From: Tetragonia tetragonoides
Lineage: Eukaryota; Streptophyta; Magnoliopsida; Caryophyllales; Aizoaceae
Direction: 5' to 3'
Assembly: GCA_038025085.1 (NCBI GenBank)
Contig: CM076141.1
Coordinates: forward strand, 17,424,001 to 17,488,000
DNA: 64,000 nt
The notes under the pieces: model-generated
The model's input: only the letters and a program-made list of their open reading frames with translations
Told to the model about the DNA's origin: nothing
The model's database searches: none
Made by a program: the position numbers and the translations under genes
Part shown: positions 12,101 through 43,965 of the stretch, one piece after another
How positions within the stretch are numbered: position 1 is the stretch's first letter
How the letters are laid out: the number at the start of each line of letters is the position of its first letter

Positions 12101-15100
12101 TTCTAATAAAAAAGACATAAATATTTTTTAAAATTTGTTTTTAAATATCTTATACGATGAGACTATCATAACTATACTATCAAAAATTATACTATCTTAG
12201 CTGATGTTATTTTATTTTATTTGCAACTATTAGTCTTTTGACTTTCAGATGACCTATTTAGGAAGACACATATTAAGCAACAATTTGATCTAACCTGCCA
12301 TTATTGAATAAAAAAATATTATATTACTTGGTATACGAGCATGTTTGACAGTTGACTTGAATTTATGGGGATAATACTCTTTGGTTATGTGCTAAGAGGG
12401 TTATTATATATTTAATTAAGCTTTATCTTTGTAGCTAGATAACTTATACACTTGACAAAATACATGTGATTAATATTTTTGAGATATGGGTAGATAAGGG
12501 ATAAGGGATAAGGGTCACTTTTGGAGTCACAATTTGTAACTCAATATATTTGGGGTACAATAGCATGTTAGGTGACAAATGACAGAATTATAGGGATAAA
12601 GTATAAGTAATATGACATGGTTAAAATATATTGATCGGTGACTATACATTTATATAATATCCAAAAATTTGTCAAAAAAAAAAAAAACCTTTATACTCAT
12701 ATATAATGACAAATTGACCGTCCACCTTTGAATAATTCAAACAGAATTCAAAAATTTATGTAAAAAAATTTAAAAAGTAGTGATAAATTGACAGTTACTT
12801 CCTAGTATGGTATGAAAGATGAATACAGTAGTTGTAACTGTAATGCCTCAGTGTGTGTGTCAGTAATTCTATACAAAGATTCTACAGTCAAAGGTTCAAC
12901 AAGTAGCCTTAGTATTTGTTATCATAAACACCTGGCAAGACAAATTTAAAGGATATAAGGAAAGATATAAAGCTCAACAAATGACGTACCTGCGATGCAA
13001 ATGCATTGAAACTAACAATAGGTCCCGCAATATAAAGTGGTGCATATACCATATAGCATAGGTACATGCTGTAGGTGAACTTGTCTGCTTCTAAGCTCCT
13101 CTCCTACAGGTGGTCAAGCAACAAAACGAAATCCTATTGATCAATTATTACTGACAGTTCAGGCAAGTATATATACATAATTTCACACTTCTGTTGAGTT
13201 TTGGAAGCAGAGGTCCACCCTAAAGGATATGTTACCTGTAAATATAAGTAGCATGTTCTTCCTGATTTACAAATAGAACAGCGCTGAATATGCTTCTACA
13301 TACACCATAAATAATAATGGTTGATTAGGTGAAGCAAAAAAATAAACAAAGATCAAGTAAGAAAGTGCAGCAGAGCTACTCCTTAATTAACCCTAAACTT
13401 TTTGGAAGAAAGCAATATGAGGAAAGGGACAAAGACAAAAGAGCATAGTGGAAGATATGAATACATTAATGTGTTGATGCTTTTTATCTGTGCCAATTTC
13501 CTGCGAGTCCATTTATTTGGACTGTGAAAGGCCCCAACCCCCAACAGATATGAAGCCCTCAAATATCAAATCCAGCTAATTGATTCAAATCCTGCTGTTG
13601 AGACCAGCAAAATTCAGGTCATCTACTAGCCTTCTAAAAAGCTCCTTGCGGGCCATAGCAACGATTAGTTATCAAGGGACACCCAACTTCACCTTAAACA
13701 GTGAGTTGGCTAAATTAATTTTGATGAAGAAAGACGCTACTAGCATTGAGTATCTAGACCAGAGACCTTTAACCTTCATTGATAAAAGTCCAAAACTTCA
13801 AGCAATACAGGTATGTATTGAATAGGAAGAAGACTACAAGGAGGCAAACTGAAAATGCATAGAGACTAAGGCGTAAGTAATAAGAGTAGGAGAAATAGAA
13901 CTACCTCCTGATCAAAGCGGGAATCTTGCTGTGCCCAATGGTAATCATATCCAAAGCTTATCATGCGCAGAGTAACTGCCAAGAAATAAATACGGCAATA
14001 AATAAGGACTCACTTAAGCTATATAAAAATATCATTAATGAAACACCATCTGACTGCTTCATCAATCAAACAGGCTGGAAAAAAAAGCAACAGAGTCCAC
14101 TGACTGCCTTCAACTCCACGAACCAAAAAAAAAAAAAAAACGGTAAAGAGAAGAATTATCATTCAATGGAGAGCAACATGTAATATTACTGTATTCTCTC
14201 ATTAGTCACTGACTACATTGGGTATGAAGTTTTTTAGCTGCCGTAGCCATGCCACAGTTGTGCTAAGGCTATAGGTATGAAAATCCAAATTCCAAAAAAA
14301 TCTGATTGCTAATGTCAATGTGAAGCCAAGTGTGAAATAATTGTGGTCTAGTTCATGTTAGAAGCTACAAGAAACAAAATCATCCCATTTACACACTTTT
14401 TTTATTAGTCATAACTGGGACGCGGTATCATTTCAAGCAAGAAGTGAATAAGGCAGATAAATACGGATTCAGTTTTAGTTGATCAAGAGGAATGGGACAA
14501 GGAGCTTTGTGTTGCATAAATTTCATATTACATAAAAGAAAGATGCAGAAACTTCATAATAAGTTCTACCACATTATTGTACCAAATACCAATTGTACAA
14601 GAGGAATGGGACAAGGAGCTTTGTGTTGCATAAATTTCATATTACATAAAAGAAAGATGCAGAAACTTCATAATAAGTTCTACCACATTATTGTACCAAA
14701 TACCAATTGTACCAAGTGAGCTTTCCATTAAACTTCATACTGTTTGGTGCGTTGACTGATTTCATACATAGCAAGAAGCACAAAGATAAGTAGATAATAA
14801 GATCATGACAATGGCCTTCTACAATAGGGTCAATGAATGGGAGAACAGTATTTGTTTAAGTCAACTTCCGTTCTAGGACTTCAGGCTTATTTAACTCTGA
14901 GCAGAGAGACACAAGCTCCTGACATAAATGGTCTAAGTGTAGTTCATAAAACATATTTCTGAGTAAGCTTGAAAGGCTAAGGTCAAATGGCATGTTAAAT
15001 TATCAGTAAGATCTCAACCAAAGCTGCTGCGTCAGCGCAACATTGCCATATATCATGTCAGGCAGAATGGCACAAAATTAGGCATGCAAGTACCTTTTAT

Positions 15101-18100
15101 AGCCATTCTATCAGTCTACGGAAGAATCAGCAAAGGAAAGGGATGGGGAGAGGGAAAGAGAAAGGGAAAGGGAGAGAGAAGATGAGGGTCAGCATTGTAC
15201 TAATTTCCTCTTTTAGATGACAAAGCCATATATGAATTCTGGGACAAAATCAAGGGATGCACATCAGCCAAACTAAAGAAGCCAAGCTTCCTCAATTGGC
15301 AGTATTTTTATTATTGATAAGAGTCCGAGGACGGGGATGCTACAAAAGAGATTTTTGTCCGAACCTCAAAAATTCTTAGGTGCAACAAAGGCCAAACAAC
15401 TTTTGCAAGAAGCTCCACATTACCAGTTCAAACAAGCAAAATGCCTCCTGGTGAGAAGAATGCTCTTAACTTTGGCCTGACCATGTGAGATGTACATATA
15501 TGGCGAATTCACCACAAATAATACAGCGATCTTTAATCTGTTTGAAAGAGCATCGAAATTGCAAGGGACAAAAACAAAAAGACAAAAAAAATAAATAAAT
15601 TATTGCTTCACTATTCCTCTCTTCACTTCCAACAAACAACTCTCCAACTCCAGCACTGCCCTTATCCACCCTCAAACACATCCATGTCCAAAAATAACTG
15701 CCCTTTTGATGTTTCACCGACTCATACTCTAGTAGTCTAGCTAAAACACTCAGCTTTTAATAAAATTTCGGAGCCACATCAGCTCACTGAAAAGGGCGAA
15801 ACCAGGACACATAAGAACATTTCGCTAGTGGGTAAGTGGTTATGGCGTTTTTCCCTAGAATCCGACTCCCTATGGCACCAAGTTATCAGAAGCAAGTACG
15901 GTCTTCAACATAATGGGTGGGACGCGGAAGCCAGCTCCACTGTCTCCCATGCTTGCCCTTGGAAGTTCGTTCCCAGGTATCGTCTTTATTCTTTCCCCTG
16001 GTTAGGTATAATGTGGGTAATGGTCTATGGGTTCGATTCTGGGAAGATGTGTGGAAAGGTGAAACTCCTTTCTCTTCTACATATCCGCGGGTTTTTCGTT
16101 TGACCACCCTTCATGGGGCGCCAGTGGCTGTTGGTGGTTCCTGGGACTTACACCTTCGACGACCACCCCGTGATATAGAGATGGAGGAACTCGTTTCCCT
16201 CCTGGGTGTCCTCCACACTACTCTTCTCGTCCCTAGGGACGATTCTCGGACTTGGATTGGGGACTCCTTTGGGGTTTTCACTTGCAAGTCCTTCCTCCAT
16301 CATCCTAGCCTTCCATCGCAGTTTCCACATTTTCCCCTTTCCTCTTATATTTGGAAGCCCAAGGTTCCTCTGAAGGTTCGTGCTTTTGTGTGGACTTTGG
16401 CGCTTGGTAAGGTGAACACTAGTGAAATGGTGCAACGGCGCAGGCCACATATGTGTCTTCTTCCCAGCATGTGTCGACAGGACGGGGAGAGTTGTTTGCA
16501 TTTGTTTGTGATGTGTAGTTTTGCGACGGCCTTGTGGGATAGGCTGTTGTGTGGGAAGCCTTTTGTGTGCCCTGCTACTGTGGGGCAATTCCTACAGCTG
16601 CGTTTTTCTGCTATGCGGAGGGGGAAGGAGGGCAGGATTTTGTGGCGGTGTGTCTGTCTAGCTATTCTTTGGTGCACTTGGTTAGAGAGGAACTCGAGGG
16701 TTTTCTCTGATGTGGGAAAGAGTATCGATTTGGTTTTGGGAACATATAGTTTATTTGGCCTCCCTTTGGGCGAATGTGGCTGGTGCCTTCAAGGGGGTGC
16801 CACTCACGGTCATTCAACGCCATTGGCGTGATTCGTAGATACTTTATTTTTGTTCTTTGAGGATACCTTATCCTTCCATTGTATTCTTTCACTATTTGAT
16901 GAATAAAATTTTCTCTTATCTAAAATAAACATGTCTATAGCTAGAATTCAAAAAAAAAATTTAAAAGGGAAGAGAAGATAATGTCCATACCAAAGTTAAA
17001 GCAAATCTGCCATCTAAATGTACCGCGGAAGCTGTCGAGATAGGCCCACTGCTGCCTACACAAAGTGAGCAAATCCAACAAATCAACCATTTTCTATGGT
17101 GGTTTCTCAATAAGGATCACATAAAAGAGGTTGGATCAGAATCACAAACTCACCCAAAGATAGAGAAAGAATATCCGTCATAAACCCGATTACAAATTAG
17201 AAAAAGTATGTTGAAAGTCCATAACACAAGGGAAAAGTACTTTGTCCTCGCAAATATCTGAGGAAAAAAGATGTACTGAGAGCTCACGCCAAACCTGATA
17301 CTAAAATATATACTAGAATGAAATGGGCATATAGACTGACACAGAAGCAAAGACACACAGACATGGAGTGTAAATAGAGCAGGATGTTCTCCAAACAAAG
17401 AAAACAAAGATCATTAAAATGCATAAAGGAGAAAGAAAAGCAACAGAAAGTCATATTTCCTGATGAAAAATTATCAAAGTTGCATAGATCCAGGAATCCA
17501 GATCATTACCTTAATACTCCTACTGAATTAAAATACTCCTTGACTAAAATACTCTCAATTCGTCATTAGATATGAGACAAAACCATGAACAAACAATTAT
17601 TGTTTTCTAAAGAAGAAAAAATTAATTAAGAAACTTGTACAATGAAGAGGACAAGGAGTCTCCCAACAGAAGAAAATCAATACAATAAAGCCTTCTGACC
17701 CTCTGTACATCAGCCAATGACACCCCTAGAAAGACACTCTGAGCATAAAACCCCAAAAGTAGCAATACACTACTTTTTTCCACATTAATGCCTCCAGAAG
17801 AGACTGATTCAGAAAGTCCAACTTTTCCTCTCCCATAAGCACCCAATCACAGTACCGAGCACACCCCCTCCCCCACCCAAAAGAATATTTCCCTCCTCGG
17901 CCTTGGAACCCTTTCCATATAGGCCCGAAAGCGCTCTCTACATATGAGCTGGAGCAAAACCTGCAACTTAGGGGGCCAAATCCATTGCTCATCAGTAAAA
18001 TCATAGTTTAAATCCCCCAGCCCCCCAAAAGCCCAAACCCTTTTGTCCGGTTCAAAGAAATTTAAAACCAACGACTGGGAGAGACCAGACAACTCATCAA

Positions 18101-20244
18101 GCTTCCTCCCATCTACTGATGCCTACTAGAGTCAAACTTCCATGAGACCGACACCATCAAAAGAGTAGGAGTGAGATACAGCATGTTAGGAAGTGAAGAT
18201 AGGCTATACAGGCTAGAGGATTCAACTAAAAACGAGTATCAACCCCCCTCCCCCCGAAGTCTCCTCCCACAGAACAAGAACTTATCTCTCAGTCAACTTG
18301 AAGTTAATCAGAGGACAGAAAGAATGGTAGACCTGTGAGACGAATATCCAAAGAATAGAAAAGGTGACGCCTCCTCCAATAGAGGCATCCCACCCACATT
18401 GATGAAGGCCATACTTTCTCAGAATAATCCTGTCCTAAAGGGAGTCCGTATCTAGAGGGAACCGTCAAACCACTTTACCTCCAACCAAGACAATGTTATC
18501 AATTACTAAATTACCAAGACTTAACCCTCCTTCCTCATGTTTGCACACTCTATCCCAGGCAACCAGATAGTCTCTCAACCTACCCCTGTCCCACTACCCC
18601 AGCATAGAAAATCCCACCTGATGTTCTCATGATTCCTAGACCCCCCCCCATGCTTCCCCAGAATCTTTAAGAGCAACAAGAAGTACAACGGCAATACAAA
18701 GAAGTGGAAACCTTTAACATTTGCCATGAGTTATGGATAGCTTTACAAATACGAAGACCTAGAATAAAACTAAACAGCCCTCAGTTCACCATCATACCAA
18801 ACTATTTGTGACGCTAAAACACCATTTGATTTAATACATTTAGTTACCGTCTATCAGCACGAATTCATCATCAGAATTTAAATTCACTGATTGGAAAGCC
18901 TTCATCAAACATATTCTCTGTCATTACTTTATCTTCCACTATCTTACAAGCAGCAGAGTTTTAACAAGGTCCTGCTTCCTGTCAAATAATGAGGGCCATG
19001 GAAATAAAAGTCTGCACTCTAGAACATTACCCCAACTTTGCAAGGTAGATTCTTCAGTATGTTCATGATTCAGAAATTTGGTAGTTTGGTTGGTTCAGAA
19101 TAGTGACATACCTTGACAAGAAGAAAATTGACTGAAGTGATTGATAAGATGAAAAGAGTACTGCAAGAAAGAGATTGAAAACCCACTTTAAAACATCATA
19201 ACACATGGAAACTCAAAGATGCTGAGAGTAAGGGACATACCAAGCTCCGTGTAGATAAATCAAGTAGATCAAGGAAATCAATAGCCAGACAATAGACATC
19301 CCTCTTGCTCTCAGATGACAAACTTTCCTGAATGTTGTGGCTACAAAAGTGAATGCTCCAAACACAGCTGTAAGAATAGGTAAGTTTCCGCGGAAGTTTC
19401 TCCACTGGGCATCAGAGACATCCTAAACAAGAACGGATGGGGGAGCAAATACATTAGAACTAAATGCAAATTAAAGTACCTTCTCCAACAACTTGCAGAG
19501 ACCTTTTTCTAAAAAACTTTCCCTAGAAGTTTCTAAGTGGCAGACCTTAAGGACAGAACACAAAGCTCTAAGCCAGTATCAAATTTGGGAACAAACTCAA
19601 CATTATGCCATGTTTGTTCAAGGCATGGCACTTACAAGTGTGACGTAGCAGATAAGAACATATCTTTGTTTCAACCATTAGATGACAAAACAAAATGATT
19701 ATATTATATCCATTCTTAAAACACCTCTTTAGAATATCGATGTGACTAAAGACTTCACTCACGAAGAAAAATAGTACAAGCAAACTGACCAAATTTCCAC
19801 AGCAAAAGAACACTGCTATGTGGCAGGTAAACGGAAATTGCTAAACGGATATGGCATGAAATCGAAACAGGGCAACTCAATTTTCCAACAATATAGGAAA
19901 TGCAATTGTTTGTGATCCTGCACAAGCCCATTTGATCCTGAACTATTTCAAGCTTGTTGGTAGAGGTATTAAACGTAAATAATGGGCATTCTTAAAGTTG
20001 TGAAAACCCAATACTAAAACAAAGGTGTTTACATCTTTGGGAGCTTCATAATAGTAAAAACAATCCAATTTGGAATCCAAATTTGACCCAAAAGAGAGTT
20101 TAGAAAAAAGGTTAAAACTTACATTAAGTCGATTTGCAAGCCATCCATCCCGGAGACCCCAAAGCTTTCCATAATAATCTGCAACATAAAAATCACCAAA
20201 ATTGTGAATTTAGATCCTGCAATTCTATATATACTGAAACAAAG

Positions 20245-20303
<59 letters not shown>

Positions 20304-20406
20304 CATGGGAGAGTTTGAGAGAGCGCTGTATGATGAAAATGTAGAAACAAATTGCATAAATTATGATGAACAAAAATTCTGCTCTCTGCCACAAGGTCTT
20401 CCCCAT
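6104..20406 (-). CDS. MBOAT-family membrane O-acyltransferase, GUP1/HHAT-like, 18 exons, 504 aa
   Basis: Minus-strand exons: 20304-20406, 20123-20178, 19241-19422, 19112-19160, 17154-17257, 16991-17055, 13905-13975, 12990-13103, 9903-10027, 9769-9820, 8708-8770, 8446-8555, 8267-8359, 8087-8168, 6582-6659, 6382-6457, 6243-6292, 6104-6145. Splice phases agree throughout and the 1515 nt give 504 residues. A hydrophobic N-terminus (residues 8-28) is followed by about ten membrane segments. MBOAT signatures are [12 protein letters not shown] (351-362) and VWHD with the invariant His392. Similarity recalled from memory is to plant GUP1/HHAT-like proteins (the Arabidopsis At1g57600 type), ER proteins that move acyl groups; the plant substrate is not evident from sequence. 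Introns hold hAT, SINE-like and LINE insertions, and the gene appears intact. It diverges from NUP98 across a 2-kb gap. Confidence 0.95.
6858..7500. mobile_element. Non-autonomous hAT element, GGGTC-rich subfamily, copy 2 (intron 14 of the MBOAT gene)
   Basis: The 643-bp element has ends TAGACCTGTCAATT and AATTGACAGGTCTA and a perfect 8-bp target duplication GGCATAGG (6850-6857 and 7501-7508). It shares terminal blocks and core with copy 1 at 4486-5151. The open frames it contains, rich in Arg, Pro and Thr, are translations of the GGGTC words and are not genes. Confidence 0.92.
7680..7870 (-). mobile_element. SINE-like short element, minus orientation, in MBOAT intron 14
   Basis: Read on the minus strand, a roughly 170-bp G/C-richer body ends in AAACCCAAAAAAAA, the same kind of tail as the well-defined SINE at 60083-60291. 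A tRNA-type A/B box pair is not clear and no clean target duplication was found, so the call is tentative. Confidence 0.4.
9059..9447 (+). mobile_element. 3' end fragment of a LINE (MBOAT intron 10), with a G23 run
   Basis: The segment ends in a CTCTTACCTAAAAAAAG tail, like the 3' ends of the LINE pieces at 16920 and 40997. It contains a homopolymer of 23 G at 9174-9196. Remaining coding similarity is weak. It is inserted antisense to the host gene. Confidence 0.5.
10900..12640. repeat. Field of diverged repeats around GTGACA in MBOAT intron 8
   Basis: Within AT-rich DNA, words of the form GGGTATAAGCGC followed about 10 bp later by GTGACAAGTGTCA recur in diverged form. Examples start near 10908, 11233, 11320, 11497, 11556, 11616, 11815 and 12547. 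Spacing is irregular (about 50-700 bp). No terminal repeats, target duplication or coding sequence were found. It may be a decayed transposon rich in sub-terminal motifs or an old tandem array. Confidence 0.5.
14484..14711. repeat. Apparently perfect 114-bp tandem duplication in MBOAT intron 6
   Basis: Two adjacent 114-bp units, each containing AGAGGAATGGGACAAGG and ending near ACCAATTGTAC, look identical over their length. The duplication is recent. It creates a meaningless repeated open frame. Confidence 0.92.
15820..16925 (+). mobile_element. 5'-truncated LINE, C-terminal reverse-transcriptase region with zf-RVT domain (MBOAT intron 6)
   Basis: Frames starting at 15828 and 15917 together encode the C-terminal part of a plant LINE ORF2. 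Signatures are [21 protein letters not shown], then the zf-RVT-type region with [22 protein letters not shown], and near the end [12 protein letters not shown] frameshift near 15970-16000 separates the two frames. The second frame then stays open to 16831. The 3' end is CTTATCTAAAATAAA. A clean target duplication was not found. It lies antisense to the acyltransferase gene and is not an autonomous copy. Confidence 0.85.
17630..18660 (-). mobile_element. Decayed LINE fragment, same family, minus strand (MBOAT intron 4)
   Basis: On the minus strand the segment around 18540-18360 reads [18 protein letters not shown] and then, with several stops, a diverged RFPLDTDSL block and [12 protein letters not shown]. 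This is the same ORF2 region as in the plus-strand LINE at 15820-16925. The downstream part is open for long stretches but diverged. Stops show it is dead. The outer limits are approximate. Confidence 0.7.
20248..20301. repeat. (GA)27 microsatellite abutting the 5' splice site of MBOAT intron 1
   Basis: A 54-bp GA run lies on the plus strand. On the coding (minus) strand the intron begins GTTCTCTCTC, so the CT tract starts two bases after the GT of the donor. Intron 1 is only 125 bp long, so the microsatellite makes up nearly half of it. Confidence 0.95.
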
Positions 20407-22473
20407 TGATGTCTTGCTTTTTCTCTCTCCTGTTTCACTCTTGTCGCTTCATCAAGAGTTCGAGTTCACTCAGTCAAATGATTCGCAAACTGGGGTGGGT
20501 CAACATTTCAAGTTAGGATCTTGGATTTAAGGGGCCCTTTTGGTTGAACCCATCCAGTTTTACATGAAAAAAAAAATAGAATTTAATGAACTGATTTTTT
20601 ATTTTTTTTTTTGAGTGAATTTTAATGAACTGATTTTAAAACGGATTTTATTTTGAGGGTTTTTACACCGCATATAATTGAACTGATTTGTAGTAAATTA
20701 TTAAATTGATTTTTTTACGTTTAACTCATTAAATATTGGATTTTTAACTATACATTGAAATTTTACAATGATATGTATACTGTGAGCATAAATTGAAATA
20801 AAATTTATATAAGTGATAAGCTATTACATGAATTGAGAGTTGAACTAAACCGAGAAAATTGAAGTGAAATGAATAGTAGTGAACTTAAAATGGTTTGATG
20901 AGAATTAAGCCTAAATCAAAAAAAAGTTATGCGAGGGTTCATTGTCAAAATCACTCCTAGACGATACATTCCCGCAAAATCTCACCTACACAAATAACCC
21001 CTAAATGTTCTTATCTCTCCAAATTAACACCCAACCACTCTTCATCTAACTTTGTCTTAGTTCTATGGAGTATGATGTTTCTCCAACATTTAGATTTTAG
21101 TATTTTTAGATCATTTTTAATGTTGAATTAAACTAGTTTAAAATAATATTTCTCAAGTTTTATATTCTAATTTCAACAAATGAAAGAAGTAAGTAATTTA
21201 AATAACAAATAAGGGGGTTAATCATCAAGTTTTAAAAAAATATAAGGGAGAGTTTATAAAAAAGTGTCATCAATACAAACTTATTTAGAGGTGGTTTCTA
21301 GAATAGGCTCACTTTTCTTTTTGAGGGAAATATACCTTTATTAATTGTAAGCCATATGAAATTTACAATTGTTATCAAATTCAACTAAGAAAAGATCTAA
21401 ACTATCAAAATACATTTGAACGACGAAACTATCTAGCAAAACATATTCAACTTTCCGAATGACTTTCTTTTAATCGATGTTTTTCATACTAGTATAGTCC
21501 TTTAACGAAAGATCATGGGTGCAATAGCTTTATTGAAAGTCTAAATCTGACATTGTAGACATTTTATTGAAGAATATGATCTCCAATAGCACCATATGAA
21601 CGAATAAATGAAAACTAATAATGAGGCGAGGGTAATAGCTCAGTGGAGCTAAACCCCATTCTGCGGTCTTGGCCCAAAATCGAGTCTTTATAGTTAATAA
21701 CATATCTCCCTCAAAGCAGGGGCCCAACCAGCCCTCACCCTCAACGAAAAATCTAAAATAACAGTATTCGTAGTAAGTGAGAGACATCGATACTTAATAT
21801 GTGGAACATACGAATTCTCACAAATGTAGAGCTTAACTTTATTTCAGATAAATTAATGAAAAAACGAAGTAGAGCGAAGAAAAGAGAGAAATTAGGAATC
21901 ATCCACCAATTCGAGGTTGACAACTCCTAAACTATAAAGGAGCTATTTTTTTTTTACTTATTTTATTTTAGAGAAAGAGGGAGAGAGAAGAAGAGAAAGT
22001 GTGATATTATTATTATTATTTTATTAGTAGGGAAAGTGTGATATTATTATTATTTTATTAGTAGGGAAAGTGTGATTTTTAAAAGAGGTGAGTAATAATT
22101 AGAAAATTAAAATTAAAAAAAAAAAAAACAAACTTATTAGTGGGCTGGGTCAACGTCTCGGATAAGACGGCCCATTAAACATCTTACAAAACGGCAGTTA
22201 TATTTACTTCCCGCGTTATTTCCCTGATCTGCGTTAGATGAACGCAGAAGAGAGGAAGCAATTCAAACAAATCCATAAAAATATATGATGAAAACGCGTT
22301 TCTGCAATTCTGCTTAATACTAACGCTAATTCTCAATTTCTCTCTCTGTATATAATGAGGATTGATTATTTTTTGTAATTCATTCAAATTCAACTCAATA
22401 CCCCTTCTTTATCGATCAAACCCTAGTAATTTGCGAAGAAAAACCCTAATTCAATTTCGATCAAGAAAAAGTG
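20407..22473. promoter_or_regulatory. Divergent intergenic region between the MBOAT gene and NUP98
   Basis: The 2.07 kb between the two start codons is AT-rich and has no recognisable gene. Near the NUP98 side are a GGCCCATTA (UP1/site II-like) motif at 22169-22177 and two telo-box words, AAACCCTAG at 22418-22426 and AAACCCTAA at 22441-22449, the second only 25 bp before the ATG. These motifs are typical of plant genes expressed in dividing cells. A short direct repeat of GGGAAAGTGTGATATTATTATT lies near 22030-22080. Confidence 0.6.
21618..21760 (+). mobile_element. SINE-like fragment with tRNA-type promoter words
   Basis: The segment GGTAATAGCTCAGTGG resembles an RNA polymerase III A box. 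About 35 bp later, a CCAAAATCGAGTC block resembles a weak B box. No poly(A) tail or target duplication is clear. Confidence 0.35.
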
Positions 22474-32245
<9,772 letters not shown>

Positions 32246-32758
32246 TCAGAAAATGTGTGATGACTGTATTGCTTTCTTATTTCTTAGACAACAGCTTTTT
32301 AGTCTTCAACTAAACCTTTGTTATTGAATTTCTGTGCTTGTAAAGAATAGATTCCGAGAAATATATGAATAGCAAATTTCTTTGTTATTGATTTTTTGTG
32401 CTTGTAAAGAATAGATTCTGAGTGTTATATGAAGAGCAAGCAAATTTCTGAATTCTTTGTTTATCTCAAGAGATGTGGCGTCTTTTCTTTTTTCTTGATT
32501 TCTGTGTTGACATTGTAAGGATGGTGCCAAAATTTGGAGCCCTCTACATGGAACTTTTCCCCTTATTCGGAAATGTATTTTATTTTCAAATACCGGATAT
32601 CCGATAATTGAATTTCAAAAGTTGGTATCCGAATATTTGGAAATGAACACCCATAATATTATAGACCATCAAATGGGCATGGCCAATCTTTCAGCCCATA
32701 AACAGGCCCAAAAACTCCTAGCTAGTCAACCTCACTTCCCCGCCATATCAGCTCCCCT

Positions 32759-32793
<35 letters not shown>

Positions 32794-32824
32794 TCCAGTG
32801 AGAGCTGAATTCTACCTATCCGCC
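32246..32824. promoter_or_regulatory. NUP98 3' flank and promoter of the plastid RF1 gene
   Basis: A duplicated TTTGTTATTGA...TTGTGCTTGTAAAGAATAGATTC segment lies at 32319-32422 in the presumed NUP98 3' UTR. Before the next gene are site II-type words (ATGGGCAT at 32673-32680, GCCCATAAACAGGCCCA around 32694-32710), followed by a CT microsatellite at 32762-32790 in the likely 5' leader. Confidence 0.6.
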
Positions 32825-42989
<10,165 letters not shown>

Positions 42990-43965
42990 CTTTTCGACTA
43001 TGACGAGCATATGAAGCAGCTAAAATGATTTGATGTATGCTTAATGAAGCGTTGTTGTACAACATAGTCCCCTGTAACTTTTGCTTGAAAAGCGCCGTTT
43101 ATCATTGATTCATTGCACTCCACTGGTGAAACTGAAATGGAATGGGATAGCTTCATCAGTGGTAGTCTACATTTAGTGCTGCTGGAAGAGCATTTACTGC
43201 CCGCTACACTGCATTTGTGCAGCCTATTGTAGATTGTAAACTGAAATTCAACTATTCAAGAAATATGTTCTGTAGTATTAACGCAGAAACTTTGAAGTTC
43301 TTCTACGGGGGCGAGTTTTTTTAGTGAACAATATGAAAATGTTTCATGCATGTTGATGTTATGTGAACTATGACATTGATGGCCATCGAAATTTATTTTT
43401 AAAGTTTTCTAGCTTTATGATACTCTGAGTAGTATCTTTTTACTGAGTAGTGTTAACACTGAATTGAATAAATATTACTATGTGAGAGAAGTACGCCGTG
43501 GAATTTAATTGAATTTATTTCTGTAAAATTGAAACACATATACCCTTAGCCTGATTGTAGAGAATTTTCTACTGAAAGTACGGCAAACTAGATGTTAAAA
43601 CTCAAAATGTCAAATACATCTCCCTAAAAGCATTCTGATTACTTGACCTGCATTTCATTGGCAATTTCATCTTGTTATTTTTTATAAAAAAAAGTACTCC
43701 TACCGAAAATCGAACCTAATCAATTTAATTTGTCACTTTTAACATACAATAATTGGAATTATGTCCATTGTTAATGGAGTCAATATAGTTACTATTTTTT
43801 GTATTTGAATTATAACAGATTAAGCATGTCCATCATTTCAATGTATACATGCATTCCTTATTTTTCTCCTTCTTATTATTTTTTTTGAACGACAAAATAA
43901 TCTCCAACTTTGTTGGAAATAAAACTTGAATCGAGGTCATTGCTGTGAATAGGGGTGGTAGCCAC
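42990..43965. other. RF1 3' flank and intergenic DNA
   Basis: Holds the presumed 3' UTR of the RF1 gene and AT-rich DNA. No gene was recognised. A hAT element begins at 43966. Confidence 0.45.

Noticed and set aside
15886..16892. Minus-strand frames of 73-146 aa opposite the LINE
   Set aside because: Antisense shadows of the LINE reverse-transcriptase C-terminus, which has the recognisable motifs on the plus strand.
20119..20409. Open frames on both strands reading Ser-Leu or Arg-Glu repeats
   Set aside because: They are translations of the (GA)n microsatellite; only the minus-strand part 20304-20406 is coding, as exon 1 of the acyltransferase gene.
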